From: Pisaster brevispinus
Lineage: Eukaryota; Echinodermata; Asteroidea; Forcipulatida; Asteriidae
Assembly: GCA_023634235.1 (NCBI GenBank)
Contig: JAMKCF010000019.1
Coordinates: 1,736,001-1,800,000 of the forward strand
DNA length: 64,000 bases
Reading direction: 5' to 3'
Part shown: positions 1-12,499 of the stretch, in pieces
Layout of the letters: the number at the start of each line of letters is the position of its first letter
How positions within the stretch are numbered: position 1 is the first letter of the stretch
Notes under the pieces: model-generated
Told to the model about the DNA's origin: nothing
The model's database searches: none
The model's input: only the letters and a program-made list of their open reading frames with translations
Translations under genes and position numbers: made by a program

Positions 1-281
1 TTAGTATGATTTGAGTTTCACCTTGGATAACGTGTTAACAAATGTTCCAAGCATTGAGTTCATGGGAATGTTTTTAATATGGCCTTTATGCCCAAATTAC
101 ACTTTTTACACGACCATTTTTCTTCAGAAATGACTCATCAACAAGCAAATACAAAGTCCTTTATTTACAAATACGAAGTTATTATATTTGTTTACTTCTG
201 AAGCTTCTGCAAATTTATCAGATCGGTACCAGTTAGGTAAAAACAATCATTATGACATAAATCCAATAATTATTTGTATAC

Positions 282-2045
<1,764 letters not shown>

Positions 2046-2174
2046 TTTTACCGATACTCCTTCTATCTCTTATTGATGAGAAAACAGTTTACCGGTCGAG
2101 ATTAAAACATTTAGCTTGCAATGTGAAATCTCTAAAAGACAGCTCTGAAAATGCTGTGTGTCTCTGAAGCTATT

Positions 2175-2182
2175 CTTATATA
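2175..2182 (-). promoter_or_regulatory. TATA box of the astacin gene
   Basis: On the minus strand the sequence reads TATATAAG, 130 bp upstream of the astacin ATG at 2045. A start site about 30 bp downstream would give a 5' leader of about 100 nt. Position and sequence both fit; the start site itself is inferred. Confidence 0.6.
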
Positions 2183-3242
2183 CACCCAATAGATGATTAG
2201 ATCTTGCTTCTAAATGACAAAATTTAATTCAATTTCACAATTGAAGATGTTAAGAGTATTTGTCGTCTAATTGAAACCTTCTAAAATTGAAAGGGTGTTT
2301 TGCCCATTTGGAAATAACAAAAGTCTTAGCGGTAGTTTAAGTACACTCAAAAATATATTTAGTTGTTTGTGGTAACGCAATAACTTATACATTTTTAAAT
2401 GAATCAACGCAAGAATGCAACAAAGCGCATGTAATTAAAATGACAAGGATATTGGATGTCATTCAGGATGCTTTACCAGTGGGATGCCGAAAAAAATTAC
2501 TTTTACATTTATCGTAGTAGTATATAGAATCATTTTCCAAACTAACACACCAGTTTAGAAAAATGGCATGTAATTAGATTGTGTTTAACTGGAAATAAGC
2601 CCTTTCATTCTCTTCATGGATTACAGGCGTCTTTTAATTGATATCACTGTAAATCCAACCCCAACTTATACTTCTTCTGTTCATAACCAGCAGGTGGTTC
2701 ACAGTTTGAAGGGAATGAAATATTGTTGTTTTTGTCACTCCAACGCAGAAAACTTCAGCACTACAAATAACTTTTACATTATAACTGTTATCCAAAATTG
2801 AATTCATTGTCATTGTAACTTGTAATTATTGTGTTGTCCTATCAAGCCATTGACCCCCAGCAGTCCCGGGGAGTCGTTCTTGTATTGTCCTCAGAGAAGT
2901 GGGAGGTCTACACCAATTAACCAAAAACAGTTAACTTTGATTTATTCTTATTAAATTATGAATTCATGGCCATTGTAAATTGTAATTCAATTGTCCTTTC
3001 AAACCGTTGACCCTCAGCAGTCCTGGGGAATTGATGTGTGTGTTTGTGTTTTGTTGTTGTTCTGTTTTGTTCTTAGAGTAGTGGGAGGTCTGCACCAATT
3101 AACCATAATATTGTCTCCATAATTAAAATTAAGAAAAAAAATCTTCTTTTAAGTCTATTAACCAATCGTGTTACTCATTAAATCACTCCCTGTTTGTTTG
3201 AAGGGAAGTCTCGACGACCTTAGGATAAGTGTATCTTATTCT
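2183..3242. other. Shared divergent intergenic region of the astacin and CUB genes
   Basis: About 1.06 kb separates the two outward-facing TATA boxes. No coding exon was recognised. It contains a diverged direct duplication (2799-2926 and 2957-3105). Control elements for both secreted-protein genes would be expected here. Confidence 0.5.
2799..3105. repeat. Direct duplication of a roughly 130-150 bp segment
   Basis: The two copies (about 2799-2926 and 2957-3105) share, in the same order, gaattcat, a cattgtaa run, ttgaccc-cagcagtcc, and gtgggaggtctacaccaattaacca. The second copy carries an extra T/G-rich insertion near 3035-3070. Both lie in the astacin/CUB shared promoter region. They may be a local duplication or two copies of an unknown repeat. 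Confidence 0.75.
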
Positions 3243-3252
3243 TATATATAAA
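3243..3252 (+). promoter_or_regulatory. TATA box of the CUB gene
   Basis: TATATATAAA lies 82 bp upstream of the ATG at 3334, which would place a start site near 3275. It mirrors the TATA box of the divergent astacin gene. Confidence 0.6.
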
Positions 3253-3333
3253 CTACAACTTATGAAAGCTTAGTCAAATTTTGTTGAGCGAAGAAACAAA
3301 CTTGTACCAAATTGTTTCCGTCTTGCAGCTATA

Positions 3334-4960
3334 ATGGCGTGTGCAGTGTTTGCCCTTACCGTGATTCTAGTAGCATTTTCTGTGACCTGCCTACCAGTCC
3401 TTGGAGATGAATTGGCAGAGAGACAAGGACCAGAGAGACAACGCTCGGCCCAGATGGCAAAGGATGAGCTGGCTCTCAAACACATGAAGGAGGAGATGGA
3501 AAAGGGCAAACCATTCATGGTCCGTAGGCAGGATGAAGACTTTGAAGAAGTTGCAAGAGGAGGTGAGAACTCCGTTGTCATTATGTTTCATTTCAAATTC
3601 ATATAGTGAGTAAAGAAAAGTTGAAATTAGCTATTTTATTTTGTTTGTATTGTCATTCATACTTATTTCTTTTGGATATATAGGTTTGATTTCCTGCTTT
3701 TGTAGGCATTAAATCAGCCTATACTTTGTCACTTATGTAATTAAAACGATTCTTGAATATTGTATTTATCAGTTTGCGGAGGATCGTTGAGCGGGTCTGG
3801 AACGTTCACCTCACCGGCATATCCAGGTGATTATCCGAAGGATGCTGACTGCATCTGGACCATATCGGTAAGTCCTCGTCCTTTGTTAACTGTTGTTTAA
3901 GCTGTCAAGTTTATTATCCCAAAATTTAATTTTAACCTTTGTAATCCCCATTTGATCAAACTATTCTGTCAATAATGTCGGTTCAAATACGGTGGCTGTC
4001 CAAGTTTATAGGCGGACCTCAACTCAGTTATTTTTTGCCTCAAATGTATTATGCCTGGTATGCCAAAATGACGTTGTTGTTGTTGTTGTTGTTATTATTA
4101 TTAGGTTTTTTTTTGGGGGGGTGGCGTTGTTTTGTGTATGCTTGATTATTTTTAAATTAAGGTTAATCTTGGAGTTAATATTGAATGAAAATGGGACGCT
4201 TATTGTTTTTGCTCTTTATGGTTGACCCACATTGATCTCTTCAACACAGGCACCAGAGGGACAGCACGTGCAGTTAAGCATTGACAACATTGATATCGAA
4301 GATGGAGACACGTGTGAATGGGACAGACTGTCCATCAAGGTCGCCAATGAATATGTCCCATCAGGGTGAGTGACTGAAATATTATTTGTTACACTATTTA
4401 TGTTTTCATTTGATTTAACAGATCGTGATTGTACTGCATCAGAAATACTGTTGATTTACACAAAGATGATAATTTGTTTTAAGCGGTGGGTAATAATAAT
4501 AATATAATAACAATAACAAATATATTCTTCTGATAGATTTCCGTAAGTCATTGCCGAAAAGCACATGAAAGCACCTTCAGCTTACCTTCAGTATCCCTAA
4601 CAAAATTATGCAGAAAATATTGTGGAAATATTATTCAAAACCACGGCGCTGCTGTAGGAGCAGGTAGAAGAATATTTATAAAAAAAACCATATATGTAAG
4701 GTATTTGGTTCCCTAAAGAAAAAGTGATTCTTCGTTTAAGAATTCGTTTAATCAAAAATTCGTTTTGTTCCCTCGAAATTTCATTTCATCTACATACTTT
4801 TTTCGTTTCTGCAAAATGTAATATCATTTATATCATTCCATCAAAATATCTTATTTCGTTTCGTCGAGAAAAAAAAATCCAGTTCCCTCAAAATTATATA
4901 GTTTTTCCCCTAGTAACAATATTCCTTCAAAAGAAAATTTTGAGTACTTCGTTCTCTCTC

Positions 4961-5006
<46 letters not shown>

Positions 5007-5372
5007 ATCAATGGGGTGAGGGTCAGGGTTAGGGGAGGGCTAAGATGGGGTTAGGGCTAGAGATGGGCTAGGCTGGATTCCCGAAACATTATTTCTTCCT
5101 ATGAAATATTGTTTCCACAGTTTTTTTTGAAAAATTAAACGCAGAAACAAACAAAAAACGTTAAGAGCGCTAGTTATGACTCGAATGGTCAGGTGTGATA
5201 TTAAAGTGACAGTTTAACCATGCCCGCGTGTCTGTTTAGGTTGTGTGGATCGGGGTCTGTTATGGGGTCTTTCATCTCTACTGGCAACCAGATGACGGTG
5301 TGGCTTCAGTCGGATGAATCTATTCAGAAAGCTGGATTCTCGGCTTCTTATTCATCCGTACTTCTGCAGTAA
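3334..5372 (+). CDS. Small secreted single-CUB-domain protein
   Basis: Four exons with consistent phases (3334-3562, 3773-3867, 4250-4365, 5240-5372) encode 190 residues. Residues 1-24 are a signal peptide (ACAVFALTVILVAFSVTC, then LPVLG). A charged, helix-prone region follows to about residue 75, with a possible processing site MVRR|QDEDFEE. Residues about 77-190 form one CUB domain: it opens with VCGGSLSGSGTFTSPAYPG, has CIWTI and the middle segment CEWDRL, and ends GFSASYSSVLLQ. The four expected cysteines are present. CUB domains bind proteins or glycans outside the cell, often with calcium; the DGDTCEWD stretch is acidic as in calcium-binding CUBs. The propeptide-like region suggests a processed extracellular product. 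No known orthologue is recognised. Donors are GTGAG, GTAAG and GTGAG. Confidence 0.9.
4960..5003. repeat. Poly-C plus (CT)n microsatellite
   Basis: A run of C followed by about 16 CT units lies in the last intron of the CUB gene. The same poly-C plus (CT)n arrangement recurs at 61401-61428. Confidence 0.95.
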
Positions 5373-5487
5373 AATCCTTCAAAAAGTAAATATTAATCGA
5401 CTTCGCTGTGCATTTTTAAGAGGGCACCCTCAAGATGGCGCCGAAGGGAAAATGTCTCGGATTTAGTTCTAATCGCAGGAACCATTA

Positions 5488-5517
5488 AATAAAATCCCTT
5501 TGCAATCTAACAATAAA
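5488..5517 (+). other. Polyadenylation signals of the CUB gene
   Basis: AATAAA occurs at 5488-5493 and again at 5512-5517, about 120-140 nt after the stop codon, giving a short 3' UTR. Confidence 0.6.
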
Positions 5518-7380
5518 AGTGAAACGTTTTATTAAGTTCTTAAGGGCTTATAATGAGTTAATAGTATCACTTACTTACTCTTACAAATTAAAATGAACAA
5601 CTGGTCATGGACACAAGAATGGTACGCATGATACAAAATGGTACGCAGTTGAAAAAAAAAACCTTTCTCATAAACCATGTACAGTAACCTTTGAGTATTT
5701 TCCCTTTCATATCAAGTAAACGCAACTAAATCGAGACTTTAAAAGCAAAACAAAAATTGGAATCATGGTTATGCGAAATAGATGGTCATCTTTAATAACT
5801 CTTGCTAAGTATTATGGCTTAGACGGTGGTGGAAGTATTGTACTATTTAAATGTATTAATTAAAAAAAAAAATTAAAAAAAACCCAGTCAATATTACTTA
5901 AGAGGTTATTACAGACGAAACCCCCCCCCCCCCCGAAAATTAGAGGTACTGTTCAGTATAGAGATGTTATTGATCGTACAAACTGCGGTTGAATGATGAA
6001 GCTCATAATGAAAAATACATAATCACTGCAAGCGTTCAGTTCCTTTGAAATGTTTTTCGTAATAAAAGGGGAACAAAATCAAAATCTTGAAGTAGCCATT
6101 CGCTCATAATACGGAGGGTAGTAGAGAAGCTTAGTGGTGGCTGAGGTGGGAGGTACGGGGTGGGCAGGGGTATGGAGATTTTAAATCTGTACATCATACA
6201 CGTGAAGAAGAGGAACAGCCAAAGCTTTACCCATACACACTTTACGATCTGTAAAAGAGAGGTTCAAGTTTAATAATTATACTTAACAGTTTATGTTTGT
6301 CAACATGAAGTAGTTCTCTCGATGTTGTAACATTGCATAAAGTAGGAAGTTATCGCCGTCTGCAATCAAGTCTGCCTTGCCCATGCCTATAAGAACCTGT
6401 CTGCGTTGAACTCATCTGGATCACACCATAATATTGGTGTTACGATGCTTAGACCTATCAAAACATGATAACGAAAGTACTAGGTAATAGATTGTGCAAG
6501 TCTCGCGCGTATCGGAACGAGAAAACACGTCAAACGAAGGACATTTTTTTTTCTGAACAAATTTTTGATTTAAATTATACCTTTGAAAAATATGAACAAC
6601 AAAGTATTCTTTACAATTTGTATAAAATGAGTTTTAGCTTTTTTAAAACAAAGAATTGAATGTCTTAATTTTTATTGAAACAAAATTAAAACTCTGGGAC
6701 AAGGATGCTTATTTGGTCTTAAATTTTTAGAAACTCCTTTTCTAAATCCACGCCTGAATAACGGCAACCACTTAACAAATTAACGCGTGACGCAGTTTAG
6801 AGAGGACGCTGACGACTCAACGACCATAGACTGCAACGAAAAGGCTTAGCGCTAAACAATTACAGCGTCCAAAACACATAAGTTTGGTGATCAGAGGTGG
6901 GCACAAATTCTTTTCTTCTTTTTGCAAGTAACCGAAAGCTGGGTTCAATTAGTTTAAATTCCCTTATTTTCTTCGTTATATTGTTGAATTGTTTTTACTT
7001 TCACATTGTTTTATCAATAAGTATTACATTCACAACAACATATATAATTTTCAATGTCATAAATTATGTTAAACTAATAATTTTACGAAACAAAATCTCA
7101 CCTACGTAAAACTCCTTATGGTTGGGACCACAATGGTCCCGGAAGTCGATCGAATACGTGCAAGACTTGCACAGTCTATTAAAATTGAGGGGAAGAACAG
7201 CTTTGATTTTTGAACTATTTGTTGTGTATTGTTTGAATTATCTACACAGATTTAATAAAGTATTTTAGTATTTCCATGCATGATATTGAATGCATTTGTC
7301 CTTGCATTTTGTCAACAGAAAATGGGGTGGAATGTTTCCCCGTTTAAAAAGGGAACTTTTTTTTCTTTTCTCCAAACATT
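5518..7380. other. Gene-free stretch with an imperfect inverted repeat
   Basis: No coding exon was recognised. A poly-C run lies near 5921. A 29-30 base inverted repeat, with about four mismatches, joins 6486-6514 (tagattgtgcaagtct) to 7151-7180, enclosing about 640 bp. It could mark the ends of an unrecognised mobile element or decayed coding DNA. Confidence 0.4.
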
Positions 7381-7389
7381 TTATAATGT

Positions 7390-8600
7390 ATTAAATTACC
7401 GTGAGTTAGCTACCTCTATAATTTCCTGGTGTACTTTCTCTTGTATTTCTGTTACGAATCATGTGCAGAAGTGCAAAGGTCAACGAAAGTGTTGCGGTTT
7501 CATTTCCACCGAGGTATAAATCAATAAACATCTTCATGAGTTCTTCTCGGGATTGTTCTGCATCTCAGACAGGTAGCTGTCGATGAAATCTCGTGGCTCA
7601 CTGTCCACATCAAAACTGTCTTCGTGATTCTTTATCTCTTCCCGAATGAATTCTGCCAGACCCTCAAAAGCCTCCTTGACGTATTTTTGAATTTCTTGGA
7701 GAAGACTCGAATAAAGGGAAGAGCGTTGAGGGCGTGTGATCAGTACATGTTGCTAAACCAGTTGCTCGAAACGTCTGATATGCGACGAAATTGTCATCAT
7801 CATTGTTGAAACGAACCCCCATTGTGACGGTACACATTATACTCGCTGCTGCAGCACTTCCATTTCCTTCAATGTTTTTGTGAGATAATGAAATGACAAT
7901 CGTTACGCAGGGTCATAAGAAACTACTTGAGCAAGGAAAAGAGGACGTGCATATTGGGCGCGACTGCCCGTGAGTAATTAACAGTGATGCAGTGTTGTGG
8001 TCGAGACTGCCAAGATAGAGTCTGTGTAGTACTCTTGTCTTATTTTGTAAGACAAGCTGTTTTTATACTCACACATTACTACTGATGTAGATAAACTTGA
8101 AATTCGGTTTTTCATGTTTTGGTCTCGTTTTTACACTACAGTGAATCAAGTAAGTTGAAAACATATAAAAAGACATACCTTGATTTTATCGAGCGTTTCA
8201 CATACTTCTACCATCACCTTTTCCTCGAAGCTTGCCTTGCCGAAGTCGAACCCTAACTATCCCAGAGCTGTGTGCGTGATATTTATCTGTCTGCGCCAAT
8301 TCACAGAGTACAGTCCCTCAATAATGACGATATTTTGGTTAGATACAGCAAATGCCGAAAAATGGCACACGACCTGTATGTGTTTGGCCATTTGGTCATG
8401 GGCTTGGCATGAGTCTTAGAAATACTCGGTACCGACATTGTTCTAAGGGCATTAAACAACAATTCTCTACACCTTGTATAACTAAAGGGTTTATTCCGAG
8501 TGCGCTTGTAAGACTTGGAAGCAGAACAGAAAGTAGTGTATTGAAAATTAACTGATCTTGACCAGCCTTGTTCATAAATTTAATCAAAATGGAATATGGA
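7390..8600 (-). pseudogene. Decayed cytochrome P450 (CYP2-clan-like)
   Basis: Successive minus-strand blocks match the order of a CYP2-type P450. About 8300-8430 gives an AHDQMAKH... IVIIEGLYSVN-like segment, and 8180-8250 gives FDFGKASFEEKVMVEVCETL ending in a GTATGT donor. About 7790-7870 gives SAAASIMC...MGVRFNNDDDNF, 7560-7700 gives IQKYVKEAFEGLAEFIREE and then PRDFIDSYLSEM, 7470-7540 gives MFIDLYLGGNETAT (I-helix oxygen-binding motif), and 7395-7440 gives TEIQEKVHQEIIEVANS. Reading-frame changes fall between blocks, a stop interrupts the 8250 block, the C-helix region is missing, and no cysteine heme-ligand motif is found. The source family is microsomal heme monooxygenases. Pseudogene status is inferred from the breaks. 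Confidence 0.78.
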
Positions 8601-8747
8601 GAGTAGAAACCTTGAGTGATTGGAAGAAAGGCTACATTGCCCTCTCTGAAAATGTCCGTCTTGGATTTAGGGATGACAATTTTGAGACCGTTGTTAATCT
8701 GGTATAAGGTGTAAGGTGATTGGCTTTTATTTCGGCGATCAAAAATG

Positions 8748-8845
8748 CCTTTTTCAAGTGGTTATACGTGGGACATTACTGACAAATTGACAAAAAATTC
8801 CCAATAACACTTTGTATCCAGTCTACTTGTGTGAGAAAAAAAAAG
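8748..8845. repeat. Interspersed repeat fragment, uninserted relative of 45690-46030
   Basis: The sequence from caagtggttat through gggacattactgaca to cacttgtgtgagaaa matches 45700-46020 closely, except that the later copy carries a 222-bp insertion. It is a piece of an unclassified interspersed repeat lying just upstream of the P450 remnant. Confidence 0.75.
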
Positions 8846-10200
8846 TTGTTTAACTTCTTTTTCCTTTTTTTTTTACTTGTTTGTTAATGTTTTATGTCAT
8901 TATTTTTTGTCTTTATTTGTTGATGTGTTTGTTTCTTTATTTGGTTCTTCTAGATTTTGTAAATTGTTGATTATCTAACAATAATTCTATAGTTACAGGG
9001 GTGTCACAGTTTTTTTATACTTGTGTATTTCTTCGACAGACCCTGAAGTTCAAATTGTATTCACTGTATGTATAAAGATCAAAAATAAGAAATGAAGATA
9101 AATAACAAATTATTTGTGTGTTTCCTTGTTGCTTTATTAGTGCCTTTTTGTCTGTCTTTTATTTCTTGATCTATGTTTGTTTGGAGGAGGCCTTATTGTT
9201 GTCCTTAAGCCCTTTATTTCACTGTATCTTGTTTTCTGTATGCCTTTTGTTCCTTTATTTCTTTATTGGTTTTACTTAGGCCTACTACCGCTAATGCTGG
9301 TCATGACCACTATTGAATTATTATTATTATTATTATTATTATTGGTTTATTTAAAAATACAAGAAAATACATCACAGATTAAAAACTGCAAAAAAAAACC
9401 CAAGAAACTAGGAAAGGCTAAAAGTTTACATTAAAGATTTAAGAAAATTATATATACATGTAGACATATAAGATCTATAAAATAAACAATAGCAGGATAA
9501 AAAACATTAAAATACGAGAGAAGATGGGACCAAACAGAATATTTCATTGATTGAGCAAACTAACTAGGGAAGGAATGCAGCAGTTTTTGTATCGGTTTGT
9601 CCTGCATTTAAATACTGCTTCTCTTGATTTATGTTAAGTTGGTATTCAGTCGATGAGTATAAAGCAATTATGAATTTATGAAAGAAATAATAAAGGGAAC
9701 AAAATATAATGGGGACATGGGAGGCCATGTCAATCTAAAAATAATATGACCTGGATGGAGTATCATTAACAGAAAATATGCAGTACCCGTATAAATTAAG
9801 ATTATTTTGTCTCTCCTTTGAGCAGCATTTTAATTCAATCATCTCAGTAATTGAACTTTTTAAAGGAGTGAAAAATTGTTGAAATTGAAGAGTAGTTCCC
9901 AAGTATATATATTTAAAAAAAATAATAATAATAACACACTGATATTACACACTTTATTAATCATGTATTTATGTTACACTCACTCGGGTAAGTACTAAGC
10001 ATATACCCGTGTTTTAATAGAGTGGTTCAATGTCATCACATTGCCGACCAGTCAGGAGGTCCGTGTGAAACATCCAATCAGACAATAGTTTGTCATAAGA
10101 GGGTTCATTAGCAGCATTGTTATCTGGTACCCTCCTCAACAAACCATAACCACTGTCAATGGCCGTGGAGTTACCCGACTGAAAAGGTTTGTCAGAAGGC
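8846..10200. other. Gene-free AT-rich stretch
   Basis: T-rich tracts and an (ATT)n run at about 9319-9344. No exon, family match or structured repeat was recognised. Confidence 0.5.
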
Positions 10201-10233
10201 TATATGCCGGCGGAAAGGGGAGGGAGGGTGGGC

Positions 10234-10493
10234 GGTTTTAGGCTTATTGAATGGGGAAACGATACGGAGCGTAGCAACGTTCAGCATGTGCATGAGCCTA
10301 AAGTGAGGGGCGTTGGTCAGAACCCACGGTTAAGTACAGAATTCAGTCTAGCGAAAATCAAACGAACAAGGGATACGCAAGGAATGCGCTAATTAATCGT
10401 GGGTTCTGACCAACGCCCCTTACTTCAGGCTCATGCACATATGCTGAACGTTGCTATGCTCCGTATCGCTGCCCCATTTAATAAGCCTAAAAT
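10234..10493. repeat. Fold-back element with 95-bp inverted arms
   Basis: The left arm 10234-10328 is the reverse complement of 10398-10493 at roughly 90 percent by eye, for example cgtgggttctgaccaacgcc on one side and its complement on the other. The loop is about 69 bp. Such hairpins are typical of fold-back MITEs or of the inverted ends of larger elements. It lies immediately upstream of the retroelement gag-like remnant at 10500-10916 and may belong to the same element. Confidence 0.85.
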
Positions 10494-10499
10494 TTGCTG

Positions 10500-10916
10500 G
10501 AAGACGATGTCGACTGAAGAGGGACGTGCGTCTGGTACATCTTCCATTTTTGACAAGTTCAAACACTATTTTGACGAAATGCCATTTCAACGCCAATACA
10601 CGAGTCAATTTCCATCAGAGAACTTAGAAATAAACTTGAAGCGAAGGAGCTAGAAAGGCCAGGCAACGTCGAACAATTCGAATTTTGCGGGAAAATAGAG
10701 ATTGCTCTGGACAAAGAAAAGATGGCTCTGATCAACAGATCTGATCCTGATACAGCAATTGAAGCGCTTCAAGAGGCCGAGGAGTTGGTAGCAGAGCGAA
10801 AAACGAAAATCCGCATTGCCGACGGAAGCAAGACTGGTTAGGTGACGGTCTCGAAGCTGGAGAAGAAAGGCTCGGCACACCTTTCTGCAGAGCAGCAAAA
10901 GACAATTTTTTTCTGA
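10500..10916 (+). mobile_element. Retroelement gag-like ORF remnant
   Basis: From about 10610 one plus frame reads REKLRNKLEAKELERPGN, then EQFEFCGKIEIALDKEKMAL, AIEALQEAEELV, KTKIRIADGSKTG, a TAG stop, and VTVSKLEKKGSAHLSAEQQ. The pattern of a short FEF.. core, a helical spacer, RIAD.S..GW and an acidic or Glu-rich tail resembles the gag-like first ORF seen in DIRS-type and related tyrosine-recombinase retroelements of marine invertebrates. The TAG falls where those proteins usually have Trp. The fragment stops at the tandem repeat that follows. Family assignment is from memory of the motif pattern and is tentative; decay is clear. Confidence 0.5.
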
Positions 10917-12490
10917 TGCAGGGATATCCAAGGCAGAGTCAGGTACAAATTTTGACTCTCTAGCATGCCTAGATCGGGAGTTATTCTCAAGCTTAGCGCA
11001 GAATTAATTTTGGACCTTTCTGTGCCGGCATTTTCTCACTGGCGATGACGTAGGCATGTTAAAAAGTGGTGTTTCGGGCAGCCGTACTTCCAGGCCGCTC
11101 ATCTCGCCTACAAAATCGTCAGCTACACGAAACTCACGGAAGTAAGAGCCCCTGAGACTAGCTTTCAAATGGTGTAAAACTTGTGCAAATCCAGTAATAT
11201 TCTGTGGGTGATTTGACCGTCCTTACTTTGTCTTTGTTTCTATGACAGCTCTGTGTGCAAAAATCCCATTGGAGATGCTTTTGAGGAGCGTTCGGAGTAG
11301 CCCCACCTGCTAGTGATTTCCGATATGAAGTTTGCCCGCTGCGACCCTAAAAGATTGATTTTCGGATGCAGAGATATTTAAGGCAGAGTCAGGTACAAAT
11401 TTGTTTTTTTAGCATGCCTAGATCGGGAGTTATTCCCAAGCTTAGCGGAGATTTTATTTCGGACTTTTCTGTGCCGGCATTTCTTCACTTGCGATGACGT
11501 AGGCGTGTAATACAGTGGTGTCTCGGGCAGACCTACTTCCAGGCCGCTCATCTCGCCTATAAAATCGTAAGCTACACGAAACTCAAGGAAGAGATAGCCC
11601 TTGATACCAGCTTTCCAATGGTGTAAAACCTGTGCAAATCCAGTATTATTCTGTGGGTGATTTGACCGTCCTCTCTTTGTCTTTGTTTCTTTGACAGCTC
11701 TGTGTACAAAAACCCATTGGAGATGCTTTTGAGGAGCGTTCGGAGTAGCCCCACCTGCTGGTCATTTCCGGTATAAAGCTTGCCCGCCGCGACCCTAAAA
11801 GTTTGATTTTCGGATGCAGGGATATCCAAGGAAGAGTCAGGTACACATTTTTACTCTCTAGCATGCCTAGATCGGGAGTTATTCCCAAGCTTACCTCAGC
11901 ATTTTCTCGGACCTTTCTGTGCCGGCATTTTCTCACTGGCGATGACGTAGGCATGCCTAGTTAATTGAGGCCATTACCCTGGCCGGCACGACCTTGCTTC
12001 GCAGCCGGCCCCTGTTTTTTTTTCAAATTCTGTTAGAGGTAGGCCTAACATCCAGGCCGCTCGCCTCGCCTACAACTTCCGTTTGGGGTAGGCTTAACAT
12101 CCAGGCTGCTCACCTCGCCTACAAAATCGTCAACAACCCCAAATTCACGGAAAAGAGAGCCCTTGAGACGGGCTTTACAGTGGCACTAATTTTGTGCAGA
12201 TCCGATATTGCCCTGGGGTCCATTTGACCCTCCTTATTCTGTATTTCTGTCTTTTTACAGCAAAATCGCGTTGAAGATAATTTGATGGGCTTTCGGAGTG
12301 TCCCCGCTTGCTGGTCTTTTTCGGTGTGAAGTCTGCCCGCAGCAGCCATAAAAGTATGAAAAATATTCGGAGGCAGGGATACCTAAGGTAGACTCAGGTA
12401 AAAAGTTCGTCTCTCTAGCACGCCTAGATCGGGAGTTATTCCCAAATTCACCGCACTTTTATTTCGGGCCATTACCCCGGCCGGCACGAC
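10914..12490. repeat. Roughly 450-bp tandem repeat, three to four copies
   Basis: The anchor gatgcagggatatccaaggc recurs with changes at 10914, 11364, 11813 and 12371, giving periods of 450, 449 and 558. Each unit also carries tagcatgcctagatcgggag, tgtgccggcatttt, gatgacgtagg, ccaggccgctcatctcgcct and ggagtagccccacctgct. The last unit is longer because of an internal roughly 60-bp duplication (about 12035-12125) and the insert ggccggcacgaccttgc, which occurs at 11979 and 12479. It abuts the retroelement remnant. Confidence 0.9.
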
Positions 12491-12499
12491 CTTGCCACT

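Noticed and set aside
5430..5445. YY1-like AAGATGGCGCC after the CUB gene
   Set aside because: It lies in the 3' UTR with no associated start codon or exon; probably chance.
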